A stretch of DNA of 64,000 nt from Colwellia sp. (GTDB lineage Bacteria; Pseudomonadota; Gammaproteobacteria; Enterobacterales; Alteromonadaceae). The position numbers were made by a program, and so were the translations under genes. The stretch spans positions 204,167 through 268,166 of the forward strand of contig JABSOY010000009.1 in assembly GCA_013215385.1 (NCBI GenBank), read 5' to 3'. The notes under the pieces were generated by a model, which saw only the letters and a list, made by a program, of their open reading frames with translations, was not told where the DNA came from and did not search any database. This document shows, in pieces, positions 43,226 through 53,413 of this stretch. The first letter of the stretch is position 1. Every line of letters starts with the position of its first letter.

Positions 43226-44395
43226 TTAATTGCTACACACCTGATTACGACCATTGTTTTTCGCTTCATATAAAGCGTGATCAGCTTTACCCACTAATTG
43301 TTGCCAATCAATATCTGTGCCTTGAATACTGGTAACGCCAAAGCTAGCAGTGACTTCAAGCCGAGGCGATGTTTCAACGTCAAAGACAGGCTCAGCAATT
43401 TTTATTCTTAATTTTTCTGCTATCGTTACTGCCGTTTCTTCGTTGGTATCAGGTAATAACAACATGAATTCTTCGCCGCCATAGCGCGCCACAATATCAT
43501 AAGGCCGTAAACTGTCAGTTAAGCGTTGGCTAAATTCTTGTAGCACTTCGTCACCTATTTGATGACCATGAATATCGTTCACGAGCTTAAATAAATCGAT
43601 ATCCATTAAAATAATAGCGACATGCGTTTGTTCTCGTTGCGCACGATTAATTTCTTTTCTGGCAAATTCCTCAAATGCACGACGGTTATATAGATTAGTG
43701 AGTGAATCAATGGTCGCTTGTATTTCTAATTTTTGCGCTAATTCTTGTCCAGCACTCCACGAAAGCGACAAACAACTCGTGATCACCAGTAATTGCATCG
43801 CAATCATAGACAGACCATGAACATAACCCGCATCCATAAAGTCATCTATTGGCGCTGAATTTATAGTGATAACAACACGTGCCAAAAAACTTACGCCACT
43901 GCATAAACAGGAAAAAGCTAAAAACCGGGTAAAAACACGACCAAATGGATTTACATGACGATAGGTTTTATAAGCTGCAAAAAAAGACTGCCAGCTAATA
44001 AAGGCACTGATAACAATAATACGTGCACTGGTATTCTCATCGCTATAGGTAAAATAAAGAAAAAGTACGACAAAAAGAACTAATAATACACTCGATATTT
44101 TAATGAAACCTTGCTTGGGGTAATGTAAAAATTTTAGAATACCGGTAATAATAAGGGTTAAGCCAAAAACAATAAAAAAGTTCGCCACTACTATCGAAAA
44201 AAAATCATTAATATGCCATCTTAACGCAATTAAAATAAAACCGAAGGCAAACAAAAAATAGCCGATACCTAATTGGTAAAAGCCACGAAATGATTTATGT
44301 ACGCGGGCAAAAACAAAAGAGCCAACGCCTAATAATACACAGAGTATTAAGCTGGTCAGCGCTAATGTTCGAATATCAAATCCTTCCATTTTCAC
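43226..44395 (-). CDS. Membrane-bound diguanylate cyclase (GGEEF)
   Basis: 389 residues: six to seven helices (about 10-215) and a GGDEF domain (about 225-389). DIDLFKLVNDIHGHQIGDEVL and ARYGGEEFMLLLP are intact, so the enzyme should be active. An RxxD inhibitory site is present as RPYD five residues before the loop (SLRPYDIVARYGGEEF). It is divergent from recQ across 68 bp. It is not closely similar to the other cyclase of this window at 27-28 kb. Confidence 0.92.
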   Translation of the reverse strand: MKMEGFDIRTLALTSLILCVLLGVGSFVFARVHKSFRGFYQLGIGYFLFAFGFILIALRWHINDFFSIVVANFFIVFGLTLIITGILKFLHYPKQGFIKISSVLLVLFVVLFLYFTYSDENTSARIIVISAFISWQSFFAAYKTYRHVNPFGRVFTRFLAFSCLCSGVSFLARVVITINSAPIDDFMDAGYVHGLSMIAMQLLVITSCLSLSWSAGQELAQKLEIQATIDSLTNLYNRRAFEEFARKEINRAQREQTHVAIILMDIDLFKLVNDIHGHQIGDEVLQEFSQRLTDSLRPYDIVARYGGEEFMLLLPDTNEETAVTIAEKLRIKIAEPVFDVETSPRLEVTASFGVTSIQGTDIDWQQLVGKADHALYEAKNNGRNQVCSN

Positions 44396-44463
44396 TTCAA
44401 GGATAGTAAAACGACATTAATTAACTATAGTGCATATATTTTTAATCACGAATCAAGGTAATA

Positions 44464-46287
44464 ATGAACATCAAACAAACACCGGCAATCTCAGCACTAG
44501 AAGTTTTACAAAACACTTTTGGTTATTCTGCTTTTCGTGATCAACAAGCCGAAATTATTGACCAAGCTATCTCAGGTGAGAATGTTTTAGTGTTAATGCC
44601 AACGGGCGGCGGCAAGTCGTTGTGTTATCAAATTCCGGCTTTAGTGCGTAATGGTGTCGGTATTGTTATTTCACCGCTAATTGCGCTGATGCAAGACCAA
44701 GTGAGTGCGTTAGAGCAGTTAGGCGTACGGGCCTGTTTTCTTAATTCAACCTTAGATTTTCAACAAGTACAAGTGATAGAAAAAGCATTACACGCTGGTG
44801 AAATAGACTTACTCTACATTGCACCTGAACGCTTGATTCAGCCCCGAACATTAAACTTACTATCACAACTACAAATTTCATTATTCGCCATAGATGAAGC
44901 ACACTGTGTTTCGCAATGGGGTCATGACTTTCGTAGTGATTATTTAAGCTTAAGCCTATTACAGGAACAGTTTCCACATGTTCCAAGAATTGCATTAACC
45001 GCAACTGCTGACGAACGTACTAAACAAGAAATAATAGAACGCCTACATCTACATAGTGCAAAAAAATATGTCTCCAGTTTCGACCGTCCTAATATTCAAT
45101 ATCGTATTAGCCAGAAAGAAAATGTCAAAAAACAACTCGTTCATTTTATTCAACAAAACCATGCAAATGAGTGTGGCATTGTTTATTGTTTATCCCGAAA
45201 ACGTGTCGAGAGTTTTGCCGAACACTTAACTAAGCAAGGCTTCACGGCTTTGCCTTATCATGCAGGACTATCAGCCGATCTTAGGCAAACACATCAAAAT
45301 AGGTTCTTACGTGAAGACAATATAATTATTGTCGCGACCATTGCATTTGGTATGGGTATAGATAAACCCGATGTTCGCTTTGTTGCGCATGTTGATTTAC
45401 CTAAATCTATAGAAGCCTATTACCAAGAGACCGGGCGAGCCGGACGTGACGGTTTACCTTCAACAGCATGGATGATTTACGGCCTACAAGACGTGGTATT
45501 TCTGAGTAAGATGATGCAAGATTCACAAGGCTCAGAGCAATTTAAACGCTCGGAGCGTAATAAATTAGACGCCATGCTGGGTCTTTGTGAAGTGATTGGT
45601 TGTCGTCGAAAAGTGCTACGTAACTACTTTAATGAACAAGCACCCGAACAGTGCGGCAATTGCGACAATTGCTTAACGCCAGTAAAAACTTGGGATGCTA
45701 GTGTTGCCGCGCAAAAAGCTCTTTCAACGGTATATCGCAGTGAACAACGATTTGGCGCAGTACATTTAATTGATATTTTAATCGGCTCAAACAATCAAAA
45801 AATCAAACAATTTAACCATCAAAACTTATCAACCTATGGCATTGGTAAAGCACTAGACGCTAATACTTGGCGTAGTGTATTTCGGCAATTAGTCGTGCGA
45901 GGTTTTCTCACCGTTGATGTTGAAAATTTTGGTGCCTTAAAGCTTAACGAAACTAGCCGTCCTATTTTGACCGGTCAAGAAAACTTACAACTTCGTCAAG
46001 ATGTCGCAGAAAGTATCAGCAATAACGGCAAAGGAAACGCCAAGAAAGCAAAAATTGCTGTTGACCCAATTGATATGCCGTTATGGATAAAACTGAAAGC
46101 CTGTAGAAAACAATTAGCTGATGAAAATAATGTCCCTGCTTTCGTGGTATTTAGTGATGCAACTTTGCTTGAAATGCTGAATCATCATCCCGCAAATAAA
46201 CAACAAATGTTAGCGATTTCGGGTATTGGCTTAACGAAGTTTGACCGGTTTGGTCAGGAATTTTTGCAAGTATTGGAGTGTGATTGA
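44464..46287 (+). CDS. recQ: ATP-dependent DNA helicase RecQ
   Basis: 607 residues, close to E. coli RecQ (609). Motif I is MPTGGGKSLCYQIPA, motif II is DEAHCVSQWGHDFR, motif VI is QETGRAGRDG. The zinc-binding region has CEVIGCRRKVLRNYF and QCGNCDNC. The winged-helix (RQC) and HRDC domains follow; HRDC is at about 530-605. It acts in recombination and restart of stalled forks. It starts after a short divergent region shared with a GGDEF gene. Confidence 0.97.
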   Translation: MNIKQTPAISALEVLQNTFGYSAFRDQQAEIIDQAISGENVLVLMPTGGGKSLCYQIPALVRNGVGIVISPLIALMQDQVSALEQLGVRACFLNSTLDFQQVQVIEKALHAGEIDLLYIAPERLIQPRTLNLLSQLQISLFAIDEAHCVSQWGHDFRSDYLSLSLLQEQFPHVPRIALTATADERTKQEIIERLHLHSAKKYVSSFDRPNIQYRISQKENVKKQLVHFIQQNHANECGIVYCLSRKRVESFAEHLTKQGFTALPYHAGLSADLRQTHQNRFLREDNIIIVATIAFGMGIDKPDVRFVAHVDLPKSIEAYYQETGRAGRDGLPSTAWMIYGLQDVVFLSKMMQDSQGSEQFKRSERNKLDAMLGLCEVIGCRRKVLRNYFNEQAPEQCGNCDNCLTPVKTWDASVAAQKALSTVYRSEQRFGAVHLIDILIGSNNQKIKQFNHQNLSTYGIGKALDANTWRSVFRQLVVRGFLTVDVENFGALKLNETSRPILTGQENLQLRQDVAESISNNGKGNAKKAKIAVDPIDMPLWIKLKACRKQLADENNVPAFVVFSDATLLEMLNHHPANKQQMLAISGIGLTKFDRFGQEFLQVLECD

Positions 46288-46363
46288 TTTTTAAGTTAAC
46301 CGCCTGTAATCATAAATAGATTTCTGAATTCCCCCTACAAGTGAAATGAATTAAGGATTTAAA

Positions 46364-46403
46364 AAAAAGGCAAAAAAAAGGCGTTACTTGCAAGCAAGAA
46401 ACG
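46364..46403 (-). terminator. Rho-independent terminator of the TonB / sigma operon
   Basis: On the minus strand, GCGTTTCTTG and CAAGTAACGC pair (one internal mismatch) and are followed by CCTTTTTTTT. It lies 90 bp downstream of the last gene of the minus-strand operon. Confidence 0.75.
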
Positions 46404-46494
46404 CTTTATAAAAACATAAAATACTAAGGGAAATAATCTTTCACATAGTAAGAGTGGTTGTTGCCGATAAAGTTCAAATTAAATAATAAAAGTT

Positions 46495-47214
46495 TTATTT
46501 TTTTTTATTTAACATAAAATCAAAAATAATTTCATAGCGAGTTTGCTCGTATTCACCAGGCTGATATTGCCATTTTGACAATGCTTTTTTCGCTGCCCGA
46601 TTTAATTCCCTAGTAACATTCGACTCACCTATGATAATACTATGCACTTTACCTGTTGACGTAATGCTATAACTTAGCTTAACCATGCCCTCTTGTTTAG
46701 TGGTACTCGCTTTAATCGAATACTTAGGGAGCACTTGATATATTGGCACTAAAGACAGGTTAGGCTGTTCAATCGAAGCTGAAGGCATAATATTTACAAC
46801 ATTATGCGGTAAAACCACGGTAAGGTTAGCTGATAACTTCGAGGTATTAACCATTTTCTCTTGCTCAAGCTTCGGATGAGTTGGCGGTGGTTTTTTCGGC
46901 ATTAAAGGCGCGAGTACAGTAATTAAAGTAGCTTCGGGCGATTGAGGTTGTTCGGTTAACTCAATAACCCTGAGTGGTATTACCACATTGCTGGCTGGTT
47001 TAACCATTTGTTGTCCTGACAGATGGCTTATTACCGCCAAAATACCAAATGATGCTGCACCGCCAAAAAATAAAATACTCAACATTTGAAATGCACTATA
47101 ACGCCTTCTTTTCGTTACCTTTATTTTTGACAGGTTAATTTCAGGCGTATCAATTCCTCGCTTTCTTTGTTGATAAAGTTGAGAAATTTCTTTATCAAAA
47201 TTTGCATCACTCAT
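46495..47214 (-). CDS. TonB-type protein with anti-sigma-like N-terminus
   Basis: 239 residues from the ATG at 47214, which overlaps the sigma gene end by eight bases. About 50 basic, soluble residues (FDKEISQLYQQRKRG) precede one membrane helix (about 55-76). Then comes a Pro-rich periplasmic linker (MPKKPPPTHPKLEQE) and a TonB C-terminal domain (about 160-235; VPIYQVLPKYSIKASTTKQ, then RAAKKALSKWQYQPGE). Position and topology fit an anti-sigma factor; the periplasmic end fits TonB. A single protein linking an outer-membrane signal to the sigma factor is a fair inference. Confidence 0.75.
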   Translation of the reverse strand: MSDANFDKEISQLYQQRKRGIDTPEINLSKIKVTKRRRYSAFQMLSILFFGGAASFGILAVISHLSGQQMVKPASNVVIPLRVIELTEQPQSPEATLITVLAPLMPKKPPPTHPKLEQEKMVNTSKLSANLTVVLPHNVVNIMPSASIEQPNLSLVPIYQVLPKYSIKASTTKQEGMVKLSYSITSTGKVHSIIIGESNVTRELNRAAKKALSKWQYQPGEYEQTRYEIIFDFMLNKKK

Positions 47215-47812
47215 GATTTTTTTCCAAGAAATTTTTAAGGTTTTCGCGAGCATAACGTAAACGACTTTTTATAGTTTCAAAACTGTCATCGGTTAGCTCA
47301 GAAATTTGTAGTACTGAAAAACCTTCTTGCTGAAAAATAAAAGCTTCGCGCTGCAGAAAAGGTAATAACGTAATCGCATGGTTAAACATGGTTAGCTTAG
47401 CTCTCTTATCTGACTCTTGCTCTAATGAATAACTAGTCATTTTCTCTGAAAACAATCTATCTGTTGATAAAGTCGTTTCCTCTATTGGTTGGCTTTGCCA
47501 ACGTTGCTGTCTTCGTAATTCATCGATCAAGGTATTTCTCGCAATTGTAAACAACCAACTTTTAACATTGCTATGCGTTTGATTAGCGACTTTAGTTGTC
47601 ATCACTTTCAACCACATTTGTTGTATCACATCTTCCGCCGTTTGTTTATCAGACTGGCTTAATAAGTAATGATAAATAGACTGATTAAATTGCTCAACCA
47701 GCAAAGTAATATACTTTTCTTTGCTGGTTGCAAGATAACGCGTCAATAATATTTCGGGGCTGATAATCGGGTTAAGCCAACCTTTCATCATTGAAGGTAA
47801 CTTCAAAGGCAT
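47207..47812 (-). CDS. ECF RNA polymerase sigma factor between two tonB-like genes
   Basis: 201 residues with region 2 (about 40-105; AEDVIQQMWLKVMT, SWLFTIARNTLIDELRRQQR) and region 4 (about 145-195; FLQREAFIFQQEGFSVLQIS, TIKSRLRYARENLKNFL). The start follows the upstream tonB-like stop by three bases. It is not of the FecI type by context, because no FecR-like gene or TonB-dependent receptor is adjacent. It probably senses envelope or transport state through the TonB-like proteins encoded on each side. Confidence 0.9.
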   Translation of the reverse strand: MPLKLPSMMKGWLNPIISPEILLTRYLATSKEKYITLLVEQFNQSIYHYLLSQSDKQTAEDVIQQMWLKVMTTKVANQTHSNVKSWLFTIARNTLIDELRRQQRWQSQPIEETTLSTDRLFSEKMTSYSLEQESDKRAKLTMFNHAITLLPFLQREAFIFQQEGFSVLQISELTDDSFETIKSRLRYARENLKNFLEKNHE

Positions 47813-47815
47813 ATC

Positions 47816-48424
47816 CTAACTTTGTTCTTCTATGGTAAAGTCTAATTGTACCGTACGGTTTTTTTGGAAGACCGATTTTCCATCAACGGATTTAGCCTGA
47901 TACTTCCATTTTCTCAAAGCTTTTCGAGCGGCTTTATCAAAAATTCGTTTTGGTTTTGAGTCAGTAATAGTTATATTCACCACTTTACCAATTTCATTTA
48001 TATCAAAAGCTAATTTCACCCAGCCTTGTATACCTTTTCTCATGGCATCTATAGGGTATTTAGGGGTTACACGAAAAATAGGTCGCGCTTCGTTATCGTT
48101 TATACTTTTATTTTCTCCCAAACCAGTACTTCCTTTATTAAATACCACTGACGGCACTTGATAAGCTAAACCTATTGCATTACCTGGTGAATCTGGCGTG
48201 ACAATAGTTATTGGCATAGGTTCAGGCGCCGGTGGCGGATCAAGTTTCACTTTTTCCATAACATCTACTTTAGAGTCTGCTGGTATGCTAGCTATTTCAA
48301 CAATTATTGGTGGTAATACTTTGGTTATATTGACAGTGTCACTACTGATTAAAGCAGCCATAAAGGCAAATAAACCAAAGGTAATAATAATTGCCAAACT
48401 GATAGTCGATATTAATTTTGTCAT
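47816..48424 (-). CDS. TonB-like energy transducer
   Basis: 202 residues from the ATG at 48424 (AAGGAAGT upstream). One membrane helix (about 5-27), a short Pro-rich linker (KLDPPPAPEPMPI), and a TonB C-terminal domain (about 120-200) with FRVTPKYPIDAMRKGIQGWVK and ARKALRKWKYQA. The TonB box-binding fold is intact. No exbB/exbD lies nearby, so it must borrow them. It is the first gene of the TonB / sigma / TonB operon. Confidence 0.87.
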   Translation of the reverse strand: MTKLISTISLAIIITFGLFAFMAALISSDTVNITKVLPPIIVEIASIPADSKVDVMEKVKLDPPPAPEPMPITIVTPDSPGNAIGLAYQVPSVVFNKGSTGLGENKSINDNEARPIFRVTPKYPIDAMRKGIQGWVKLAFDINEIGKVVNITITDSKPKRIFDKAARKALRKWKYQAKSVDGKSVFQKNRTVQLDFTIEEQS

Positions 48425-48551
48425 ATTACTTCCTTTATTTAACGAAGAGAAAACATCTACAAGCAATAACTAACTGCTTGTATCAATAAAACGTTTCATA
48501 AAAGAAAAAGGGGTTAAATAATTATAAATAATATTTTTTTGAGCGAGACTT

Positions 48552-49037
48552 CTACATTAACAGCCAATCATCAATAGGGAAAAATTCATCGCTAGCGTTA
48601 ATTAATGAGTTGGCAGTAAGAGCTGAAACACCGTAAACATGGGTAGTAACACCATTCCGTTCTTTGATTCGTTGCAATAACAAATCAAAATCACCATCTC
48701 CAGACAAGAGAATAACCGTATCAACATCGGCAGCACTTTCCATTACATCGATAGTAATACCAACATCCCAATCGCCTTTTGCTGAACCATCTCGGCGTTG
48801 AATAAAGGGTTTCAGTTTTACATCAAAACCAATATGTCTTAAGGCTTTTTGAAATTTATGCTGAGCATCATCACTCCGTTGAGTTGCGTAGGCATTGGCA
48901 ATAACTATCTCGCCTTGTTCACTGATTTGTTGCCAAAATTTTCGATAATTAAATTGCCGTTGATAAGTATCTCGGGTGGTGTAATAAATGTTCTGTACAT
49001 CAACAAATATGGCAATTTTTTTCTGTACTGGACTCAT
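48552..49037 (-). CDS. NYN-domain (LabA/DUF88) protein
   Basis: 161 residues, all NYN/PIN-like domain. The acidic metal-binding positions are present: IFVDVQNIYY at the start, KGDWDVGITIDV in the middle, and LLSGDGDFDLLLQRIKERN, the LabA signature. Such proteins are predicted RNases, but activity is not shown for most. It is divergent from plsB; a shared 135-bp gap holds both promoters. Confidence 0.88.
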   Translation of the reverse strand: MSPVQKKIAIFVDVQNIYYTTRDTYQRQFNYRKFWQQISEQGEIVIANAYATQRSDDAQHKFQKALRHIGFDVKLKPFIQRRDGSAKGDWDVGITIDVMESAADVDTVILLSGDGDFDLLLQRIKERNGVTTHVYGVSALTANSLINASDEFFPIDDWLLM

Positions 49038-49172
49038 AATTTACTCTATAAATAACGAAAGGATTGGCTAACTCTGATGATTACGACAAAGCTAGTCCCA
49101 TATGCTACAATAAATTTATAGCAAGTCCATTATAAAAACATCTAAAAGCTTAATAATTCAGAGAAAAACGCG

Positions 49173-51614
49173 ATGTCAGTCTTACGTTCATTTTTTTATT
49201 TCTTCTTACGTTTCCCGATAAAATTACTGGTTCATTGCAAAATTGTGCCTGATAACTATTTAGCATCAGCCGAAGTAAAACATGAGCAACCCCAGTTTTA
49301 TGTGATCCGCCATCAATCCGCCAGTGACATTTTGTCGTTACGTAAAGCTTGTAAAAGCTTAAAGCTTCCCGATCCTCTCAGCCCTGTTATCATTAATGGC
49401 ATAAGTTTTTCTCGTTTATTATGTCTAGAAAAACCAACACCACTCTTTCGTTGGCGACAAGCTGGTAATACCGACGCAATTAGTCAGGGTTTTGAACTTT
49501 TAAAACAACACAGTAATGACGAAACACTTGATGCACAATTAATTCCGGCCCATGTTATTTGGGGGAGAACACCCACTAAAGAACATAATAACGCGAGTAT
49601 AGGCACAGTTTTAGCGGATCAAGAATCTCCTTCTTGGTTGAGAAAATTCTTTATTGTTTTTTTCTTAGGACGAAATACCCTGGTACGTTTTAGCGAGGCT
49701 ATCTCTTTTCGATTGATGGCAGACAAACATGGTACAACGCAAGCCAGTGCCCAAAAACTTATTCGCATTGCTCGTTTTCATTTTTATCGTCAAACCATTG
49801 CTGCTACTGGTCCAAGATTAATGCATCGCCAGCAAATGTTTGCCACACTATTAGCCAACCCTTCTATTAAGCGCTTGATTAAAGAAGAGGCAAAAAACAA
49901 AGCAATCAGCGAAGCAGAAGTAAAAAAACAAGCACTTGCCATTATGGACGAAATTGCCGGTGATTATCGCGACTCGATGGTGCGTTTAGGTGCCCGTATA
50001 TTAAATTGGTTATGGAATCGTTTGTATAGCGGTATCAATATTAATAATGCCAAAGTACTGCGTGACTTAGCCCAAGAAGGCCATGAAATTATTTATGTGC
50101 CTTGTCACCGTAGTCACATGGACTACTTACTGCTTACCTATGTAATCTTCCAAGAAGGCCTTGTTACTCCACGTATCGCGGCGGGTATCAATTTAAGTTT
50201 TTGGCCGGCCGGGCCTATCTTTCGTAAAGCGGGTGCATTTTTTATTCGCCGTAGCTTTAAAGGCAATCGTTTATACTCCACTATCTTCCGTGAATACTTA
50301 GGCTTGTTATTTGAGCGAGGTTATTCTGTAAAGTACTATTCTGAAGGTGGGCGTAGTAGAACAGGCCGTTTATTAGCACCTAAAACGGGCATGCTTGCGA
50401 TGACCATTCAAAGCTTATTACGTGGTATCGATCGTCCGTTAACCTTAGTGCCGGTATATTTAGGCTATGAGCATGTTATGGAAGTTGGCACCTATCATAA
50501 AGAGTTAAGTGGTAGCCAAAAGAAAAACGAATCTATTTTTGGCGTACTTAAAGCCATTAAAAATTTACGTAACTACGGTAAAGGTTATGTAAATTTTGGC
50601 GAGCCAATTAATATAAATCAATTTCTAAACAAACAAGTGCCTGACTGGAAACAAGATATTGACCCGATAGCCCCACAAAAGCCTAGCTGGTTAACACCTA
50701 GCGTGAATATATTAGCTAACCAAGTAATGGTGAATATCAATCAATGTGCGGCAATTAATGGTACCGCCTTAGTCGCACTTATTCTTCATGCATGTAAAAA
50801 CAAAGCGCTTACTAAAGTAGAGTTAATTAGACAATTAGATTTCTTTTTAAACCTGCAACGCAGTGTGCCTTATAGTAAACAACTTTCTATTCCAACAGAG
50901 AATGGTCAACAATTACTTGATGATGTTATCTCTCTCAATAAAGTCACGGTTAACAAAGACAGCTATGGCGATATTATTTCATTATCTGACAAAGCCACCT
51001 TAGAAATGCGTTATTACCGAAATAATATTTTACACAGTTATATTATTCCTGCACTTATTTGTCGTTTGTTAAACCGCCATAGTAAAGTTAATTTTGAGAT
51101 GATAATAGAGCAAGTACAACGCCTTGTTGTCTTGCTTAAAGGTGATTTGTTTTTATGGCAAGACCACAGTGAAGTTACCAAACAAACTGAACAAATATTA
51201 AACTTTTTAACTGAACAAGAAATTATCAAACAAACTAAAGCCGGTTTTTTCAGTGTTGTTGACGATGTAGAACTCAGTAGTAACATTCGTATAATGGGTG
51301 AATGTATTAATGAAACCGTGCAACGATTTACTATTATATGTACATTAATCAATCGTTTCTCGCCTATTGCGAAAAGCGACCTCGAAGAAAAAGTTGTCTC
51401 TATTGCCAAGCGCTTATCGGTACTTAATAACATTAATGCTGCTGAGTTTGTCGATAAAAAAGCTCAGGCAACGTTAATTAATGCCATGATTGAACAAGGA
51501 TATATAAATAGCGATGAAGATAATAAGCTAGTGGATAGTAGTACACTCGGTTTGCTGAAGTCGTCAGTGACGCAACTGGTCGATATTGAGGTTTTACAAA
51601 GTATTATTCGTTAG
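49173..51614 (+). CDS. plsB: Glycerol-3-phosphate 1-O-acyltransferase PlsB
   Basis: 813 residues (E. coli PlsB 807). The catalytic HX4D motif is CHRSHMDYLLLTY (about 310). Block II is GAFFIRRSFKGNRLY, block III is YYSEGGRSRTGRLLAPKTG, and block IV is LTLVPVYLGYEHVMEVGTY. It acylates glycerol-3-phosphate at the membrane surface as the first step of phospholipid synthesis. The AGAGAAAA before the ATG is a weak ribosome-binding site. It converges on ubiA. Confidence 0.97.
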   Translation: MSVLRSFFYFFLRFPIKLLVHCKIVPDNYLASAEVKHEQPQFYVIRHQSASDILSLRKACKSLKLPDPLSPVIINGISFSRLLCLEKPTPLFRWRQAGNTDAISQGFELLKQHSNDETLDAQLIPAHVIWGRTPTKEHNNASIGTVLADQESPSWLRKFFIVFFLGRNTLVRFSEAISFRLMADKHGTTQASAQKLIRIARFHFYRQTIAATGPRLMHRQQMFATLLANPSIKRLIKEEAKNKAISEAEVKKQALAIMDEIAGDYRDSMVRLGARILNWLWNRLYSGININNAKVLRDLAQEGHEIIYVPCHRSHMDYLLLTYVIFQEGLVTPRIAAGINLSFWPAGPIFRKAGAFFIRRSFKGNRLYSTIFREYLGLLFERGYSVKYYSEGGRSRTGRLLAPKTGMLAMTIQSLLRGIDRPLTLVPVYLGYEHVMEVGTYHKELSGSQKKNESIFGVLKAIKNLRNYGKGYVNFGEPININQFLNKQVPDWKQDIDPIAPQKPSWLTPSVNILANQVMVNINQCAAINGTALVALILHACKNKALTKVELIRQLDFFLNLQRSVPYSKQLSIPTENGQQLLDDVISLNKVTVNKDSYGDIISLSDKATLEMRYYRNNILHSYIIPALICRLLNRHSKVNFEMIIEQVQRLVVLLKGDLFLWQDHSEVTKQTEQILNFLTEQEIIKQTKAGFFSVVDDVELSSNIRIMGECINETVQRFTIICTLINRFSPIAKSDLEEKVVSIAKRLSVLNNINAAEFVDKKAQATLINAMIEQGYINSDEDNKLVDSSTLGLLKSSVTQLVDIEVLQSIIR

Positions 51615-51690
51615 TTTACTATGATGTCATTCTGATGACGTCTACCAGGATTTAAGCACTTAGCTTTAGTCGCTAACAATAAAACTGTCT

Positions 51691-51725
51691 ATCAGGATCT
51701 TGTCGTCACCAACACAGATCCTGAT
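51691..51725. terminator. Terminator hairpin between convergent plsB and ubiA
   Basis: ATCAGGATCT and AGATCCTGAT pair exactly around a 15-base loop. A second, shorter hairpin (ATGTCAT with ATGACGT) sits just after plsB. Confidence 0.65.
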
Positions 51726-51734
51726 TAAACTTTC

Positions 51735-52613
51735 CTACAAATGCTCAATCGCGATACCAACAAAAACCACCAAGCCGACAAAGTGATTATTTAAAAAGGC
51801 TTGAAAGCATTTATCACGTTCTCGATTAACAATTAATATTTGCTGATAACAAAAGAACCCTGCAGCAATCACTAAGCTTAATTGGTAAGGCCAACCAAAC
51901 GCGAGTATTTCACCAACACTGGCTAATAAGCCTAGTGTTAAAAGTTGCAGTAATAATATAATGCGCTTGTCATGCTGGCCAAAGAGAATGGCAGTTGATT
52001 TAACGCCAATTTTTAAATCGTCATCACGATCCACCATGGCATACATAGTATCGTAAGCGACGGTCCATAATAAATTAGCACTAAAAAGTAACCAGGCGAC
52101 TACAGGTATTTCGCCCATGCCTTCAGAAAATGCCATGATCATGCCCCAACTAAAAGCGGCACCTAATACTACTTGTGGTAATTGGGTATAACGTTTCATA
52201 AACGGATAACTTGCTGCCAATAATACCGCAACAACCGATAATTGAATGGTATACCAACTCAAGGTTAATACTAACCCCAGTGCTACACCAATTAGTAAGC
52301 CAAATAACGACAACGCGTCATTGGGCGTTAATACCCCTGAAACTAAGGGTCGATGTTGAGTACGTTTTACTTGTCCGTCTACTTCTCGGTCTGCCCAATC
52401 GTTTATGACACATCCGGCACTGCGCATCACAAAAACACCTAGGGAAAAAACAATTAACCAATGTAAAGGAGGAAACCCATCGCAGGCAATCCATAATGCC
52501 CAATAAGTTGGCCATAATAATAAATAGGACCCTATGGGTTTATCTGCACGAGTTATTTGAACTATACCCTGCCATTTTTGCGCTAATGAGCTTGCTGTCT
52601 CAACGGCTTTCAT
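51735..52613 (-). CDS. ubiA: 4-hydroxybenzoate octaprenyltransferase
   Basis: 292 residues from the ATG at 52613 (AGGAAAA upstream), a good match to the E. coli length (290). Two Asp-rich motifs for Mg-prenyl diphosphate are present: NDWADREVD and [13 protein letters not shown]. About eight membrane helices. It prenylates 4-hydroxybenzoate in ubiquinone synthesis. Its start overlaps the ubiC stop by 14 bases, the classic ubiCA order. Confidence 0.97.
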   Translation of the reverse strand: MKAVETASSLAQKWQGIVQITRADKPIGSYLLLWPTYWALWIACDGFPPLHWLIVFSLGVFVMRSAGCVINDWADREVDGQVKRTQHRPLVSGVLTPNDALSLFGLLIGVALGLVLTLSWYTIQLSVVAVLLAASYPFMKRYTQLPQVVLGAAFSWGMIMAFSEGMGEIPVVAWLLFSANLLWTVAYDTMYAMVDRDDDLKIGVKSTAILFGQHDKRIILLLQLLTLGLLASVGEILAFGWPYQLSLVIAAGFFCYQQILIVNRERDKCFQAFLNNHFVGLVVFVGIAIEHL

Positions 52614-53205
52614 AAAGTTTTTCCTGCTGTTTTTCACTATGACTTTGCTGATAAGCAAAAGCATTCGGTAAAAATATCTCCGCAACCATTATCGCTTTAT
52701 TATGTAACATAAAGGTTGAACGTCGCCCCCAAAGTTCTCTTTGTTCAGTTAAGCCTAGGTGTTTAGCTAATGCTGAAACCTGACTATTTTGCGAAAAACT
52801 CGATATTTCAATGCACTTTCTCCGTAATTCTTTATTACTAAACAATACTTGCCCTAACGACTGGTTTCCTAAATGGGCTAATTGTTGTTCTTCGCCGGTT
52901 AAGCTTTTTAAGGGCAATAAACTGCGAGCAAATACTTGCGGAATATCATCACAAAATAATAAAACTTCACGCACCAAAACGTCCTCACCTTTATTTATAT
53001 CTGTGGTGGCCTCTTGAGCAGAGCAGGGCTGAATTTCTTGTCCGATAACCTCGACACGAAATTGCTGACAACATTTTGATAAGCGAGCCGTTAATGAACT
53101 TGGATCGAGTAGCCAATTCAATAAATGCTTAGGTAAGACCGAACCTGCAGAAGACTGCCAAGTGGTGTACATTGTAATAGGAAATAATGATTGTAACTGC
53201 TTCAT
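52600..53205 (-). CDS. ubiC: Chorismate lyase
   Basis: About 201 residues from the ATG at 53205; an ATG at 53253 would add 16 residues unlike known UbiC proteins, and neither has a strong ribosome-binding site. Conserved parts: [46 protein letters not shown] (quoted in parts as [12 protein letters not shown] and [20 protein letters not shown]). The Glu of AEIFLP and Arg of REVLL match the active site. It makes 4-hydroxybenzoate for UbiA, encoded by the overlapping next gene. Confidence 0.93.
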   Translation of the reverse strand: MKQLQSLFPITMYTTWQSSAGSVLPKHLLNWLLDPSSLTARLSKCCQQFRVEVIGQEIQPCSAQEATTDINKGEDVLVREVLLFCDDIPQVFARSLLPLKSLTGEEQQLAHLGNQSLGQVLFSNKELRRKCIEISSFSQNSQVSALAKHLGLTEQRELWGRRSTFMLHNKAIMVAEIFLPNAFAYQQSHSEKQQEKLYESR

Positions 53206-53413
53206 AACAAATAAATAATGACTGTTTTTATTAACGAATAACCTCGCTATCATACCAGTATTGTCTTATTTATGTCGCTGGTAATTTATGGTCAGCTAGT
53301 GATAAATTGACTCAACAAAATAAAATGAAAAATAATTAGCTAATAAAAATTAAAGATTCGAGGTAATATAGCCGATAGCAACCTTGATTCTCCCGTGATT
53401 TAGAGTGGAAAAC

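Noticed and set aside
51038..51433. A 131-codon minus-strand frame inside plsB
   Set aside because: Antisense shadow of a highly conserved gene.
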